From positions 32,640,329 to 32,704,328 of the forward strand of contig OZ024880.1 of assembly GCA_964017185.1 (NCBI GenBank): a stretch of DNA of 64,000 bases, given 5' to 3'. Numbering within the stretch: the first letter of the stretch is position 1; every line of letters starts with the position of its first letter. The notes below the pieces were generated by a model. That model did not search any database, was not told the origin of the DNA, and was given only the letters and a program-made list of their open reading frames with translations. This stretch comes from Rugalucina vietnamica (taxonomy: Eukaryota > Mollusca > Bivalvia > Lucinida > Lucinidae). Below are positions 61,425 to 64,000 of this stretch, one piece after another. A program made the position numbers and the translations under genes.

Positions 61425-62180
61425 CATTTAGTACATGATTTTTCCGCTTTTGTGCCGCTCTCTAGTAATGTCAGAATGTCCGAAGGTACATTTTGTCATG
61501 TTGAGGTTCATTTTACATTTTTACAGCTAAAGTAATCTGTATATTGCATGGCTGTGTTTTTGCAATATTCATAGCTTTTCAACAGTCCTACTAAGACCCC
61601 TAAGGCTAGAAATTGCAGAATAGAAACACTTGAGACAGGTATGTAAAGTAATGTACTTTCTATTAAGACAGACATAAAATTTGCTTCAGTTATCGTTTGG
61701 GAATAAATAGCCCATTACCAAAAGCTGTTCCCCGATCAATCATTGACTTCCTTATGCTAGACTATTGCAAAAACTCAGGAAATCTACCTCTCAACCTCTT
61801 TATAACACTAATGCTGGGGTCCAAGCTAATTTCAGTGTTGGCTATCCAATCCATGTTATAATGAGAGTAAATTGTATAGACATATACATATATATAGCAA
61901 AAATAGTCCAATTGTGGTCCAACAGTGATCAGTGTTATATCCAAAACCATGTTGTAACAAACCGTGTTATAAAGAGGTCCAGGTGTACTACACATGAATC
62001 TGAAACTTAGTTACTCCAATTTTTTGAGTTCGCATTCATTTTTTCTTCATCGGATATTGTCAGTATGAATGCGAATATTCAGGCAGATAACGTAAACATA
62101 ATTCTAACACACCTCGCCTATATAGCCAATGGTAAAAAACGTGTTATATTGTGCAACAATTTCACTGGGCGAATAAGCGT
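61425..62180. other. No gene seen
   Basis: AT-rich; a family D terminus (ATTGCATGGCTGTGTTTTTG) near 61540. No exon recognised. Confidence 0.4.
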
Positions 62181-62562
62181 GACGTTACTTTGCGGCATTT
62201 GTGACGTCAGCTATCCCACAAAGCAGCGTTAGACGGTGAAACGTCGTTTTAGCGCACAACAAACGTAATAAGTGTGTGTAAATACCAGCATTACAGTCAA
62301 ATATTTGGCGGGATATCTGCAATGCAATGGCGGAAAGCCGAACGATATCGACGGTTTCAGCAACATTTATTCCATTTATTGTGTGTTAGAATCGAAATAG
62401 ATCAGCTCAAGTGCGTGAATTGTTGAGTAATAATTCACTGTTTGTCGGTCAGTTGTAAGAAGATAAATCACTCACGCTACGCGCTCGTGATTTGATCTTC
62501 TTTACAACTGACCTCCAAACAGTGAATTATTACCCAACAATTCACTGCTAGAGCTGATCTAT
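62180..62562. mobile_element. Repeat core plus ~75-bp-arm foldback
   Basis: 62180-62470 is related to 6730-6985 (GTGACGTTACTTTG, TGTTTGTCGGTCAGTTGTAA). From 62398 the sequence AGATCAGCTC...ACTGTTTG...CAGTTGTAAGAAGAT folds back on 62480-62562, with the apex around CACGCTACGCGCTCGTG. Confidence 0.65.
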
Positions 62563-63144
62563 TTCTTAAATATAAAAAGAAAATGACCAATGAATGAAAA
62601 CGTAAAATAAAAATGTGAATGATTATAATTGAATTGTGAAGTCTCATTAGTTGAAAGTTAACTGGTGATATATGCCAAATGACATTATTTCACCATCAGG
62701 CATCAGACACACACTGCTTAGACAACTATAAAATATGTGAAAGCTGTAAAATATCTGTGAAAAATCATGTTAAAACACACAATTAAATAAAACTCTTCTC
62801 CAAATTCTGACTCGAACAGATTTTTTTAAAAAATCTTTTACTTGTTATGAATCATAGACTAGAATAGTTTGTTTGTCACTGACGTTTGTCACTGACGTTT
62901 GACTCATCCAAATTCGATTTCAAACCTCGTTTGTGTATAGAGTACAGTCATCTACACTGACAGCTGCAGATGACATGTAAATATTCAAATTTGCGTTACA
63001 AAACTGTTCTTTAGTTAACAGCTGATCCGAGCGCCGCACGGTCAATATATCAAAAGTCAAAGATGCACTTCATTTGTACGTTCACAGGTTTAGGAATTCG
63101 GGTCAAGTCAAGCTCTGACAGAATCAGATCATGGCCCGGGATAA
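62563..63144. other. No gene seen
   Basis: AT-rich; a short direct repeat GTTTGTCACTGAC at 62870-62898. Otherwise unassigned. Confidence 0.4.
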
Positions 63145-63255
63145 AACGCAGTAGTTTTACGCAGCAATATATAATATATAGGAAAACGCAGCACATAGGG
63201 ATATATAGTGTAACGCAGCTATTGGAGATATAGGTATAAAACGCAGTGACATATT
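63145..63255. repeat. Degenerate ~27-bp repeat with ACGCAG
   Basis: AACGCAG-type words at about 63145, 63158, 63185, 63212 and 63239. The last three intervals are about 27 bases, with GATATA-rich text between. Confidence 0.6.
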
Positions 63256-64000
63256 GCAGCTAGTATAAAACAATAGTGAGAAAAGACAAGTGCAACCATG
63301 CAGCCATGAATACAGTGAGTGATGACTTTATGACGGCTCTTTGGCGTAGTTTGGTAATGTTCATACAATTATCATGGTTCACGCCGAACATATAATTATT
63401 ATATTTGATCATGGATATAAAGCATATCTATTAGGTACATGAACATGCCTATTAAAAACTTAGATATTTATCCTTCTGGTGTTCAACGTATATCAGCACA
63501 TGCCAGTGAGCGTTAGAAAAATTAAGAGCAAAAAAGAAGAAAAGCAAATGAATGAATGAATGAATAAATGAATGATGTCCTGTGCAGTCACCCTAAATAG
63601 CACAAAGGACTCTGTTTCATCTTACCCTAAAATAAGAAAAGGATTTTATATAGCAAAAAGAAGTTGGTATTTGTATTAATGCTTTTCATTTCAAGAGATT
63701 GTGTTAACAAATTTAGTTATTAGACTGAGTATTGAGATCTGCCAAAGTTTAAGTGGCGCTTAATTAAGCGTATTATTTATCAAATATTTCTTTCTTCCAA
63801 TTCTTCTTAACTTCCGAGGAGGACTTTAGACGGATATGAGGCAGATGATACACATTTACGGTTATTTACATGTATGCAGTACTCATGTGTGGGTTTGAAG
63901 ACGGGGGCCAGTGCGTGAGGGCGCAACATATTCGCCGGTCTGACGGACTGAAACGTTGCATTATTTTTGGCAATGTTTTCTTTTTTCTTTCGAATACAAT
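63256..64000. other. No gene seen
   Basis: AT-rich; a GAAT microsatellite at about 63551-63575. Nothing else supported up to the window end. Confidence 0.4.

Overview
The window is animal nuclear DNA, most likely from a bivalve mollusc. The proteins are clear metazoan orthologues with ordinary GT-AG introns. The space between exons is filled with repeat types familiar from bivalve genomes: long elements with a CTCACCTGAGCC hairpin end and text such as GGTCAAGGTCAT, tandem arrays of about 160 bp inside palindrome-ended elements, tRNA-derived SINEs, and many short hairpin-rich MITEs. I cannot name the species from the sequence alone.

Three protein genes are supported. (1) A single-coding-exon C2H2 zinc-finger gene lies on the plus strand at 7486-9663 (725 aa, 12 fingers). 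(2) RRP1 (Nop52/RRP1B-like nucleolar ribosome-biogenesis factor) lies on the minus strand. It has ten coding exons running from 46092 down to 20524 and gives 825 aa with every splice phase consistent. (3) TBCEL (tubulin-folding cofactor E-like, leucine-rich repeats plus ubiquitin-like domain) lies on the minus strand from 59121 down to 51166. TBCEL has two intact, in-phase, alternative last exons, each encoding a different ubiquitin-like domain and its own stop codon.

Layout. 1-7.3 kb holds repeat arrays, a SINE with a 13-bp target duplication and other elements. 7.3-10 kb holds the zinc-finger gene. 10-20.5 kb is a field of transposons. 20.5-46.1 kb is RRP1, whose 12.8-kb intron 3 contains duplicated segments, a young 1.65-kb transposon with perfect 92-bp inverted repeats, a broken DDE transposase and a 160-bp array. 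46.5-48.1 kb is a 5'-truncated LINE. 48-51 kb holds foldback elements and palindromes. 51.2-59.1 kb is TBCEL, with introns packed with MITEs. 59.7-64 kb holds another multi-kb repeat family and a large foldback.

Repeat names used here. A: long CTCACCTGAGCC element with repeated AGGTCAAGGTCA. B: about 240-bp MITE with TIR CCCCGAGGTTATAAAA, inserted at CCTGG. C: element with GCCTTGAGAGGCA and CGGCATAAATGCCG ends. D: MITE with CATCAGGAAAACATG ends. E: about 240-bp MITE with TGAGCCGCCTCGTGG ends and a TGATCAGCTTCGCGG palindrome, about 26 copies. H: MITE with TACTGTAAATTCGGAAA ends.

The strongest biological novelty is the pair of alternative TBCEL terminal exons, one of whose 3' splice-site tract lies in a MITE end. 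The strongest mobile-element observations are: the CACAGTG-ended transposon with a paralogous empty site; the B family with a fixed CCTGG target, one copy of which has grown into a 41-bp satellite next to an RRP1 splice donor; and two elements with CAGG ends and 7-bp target duplications.
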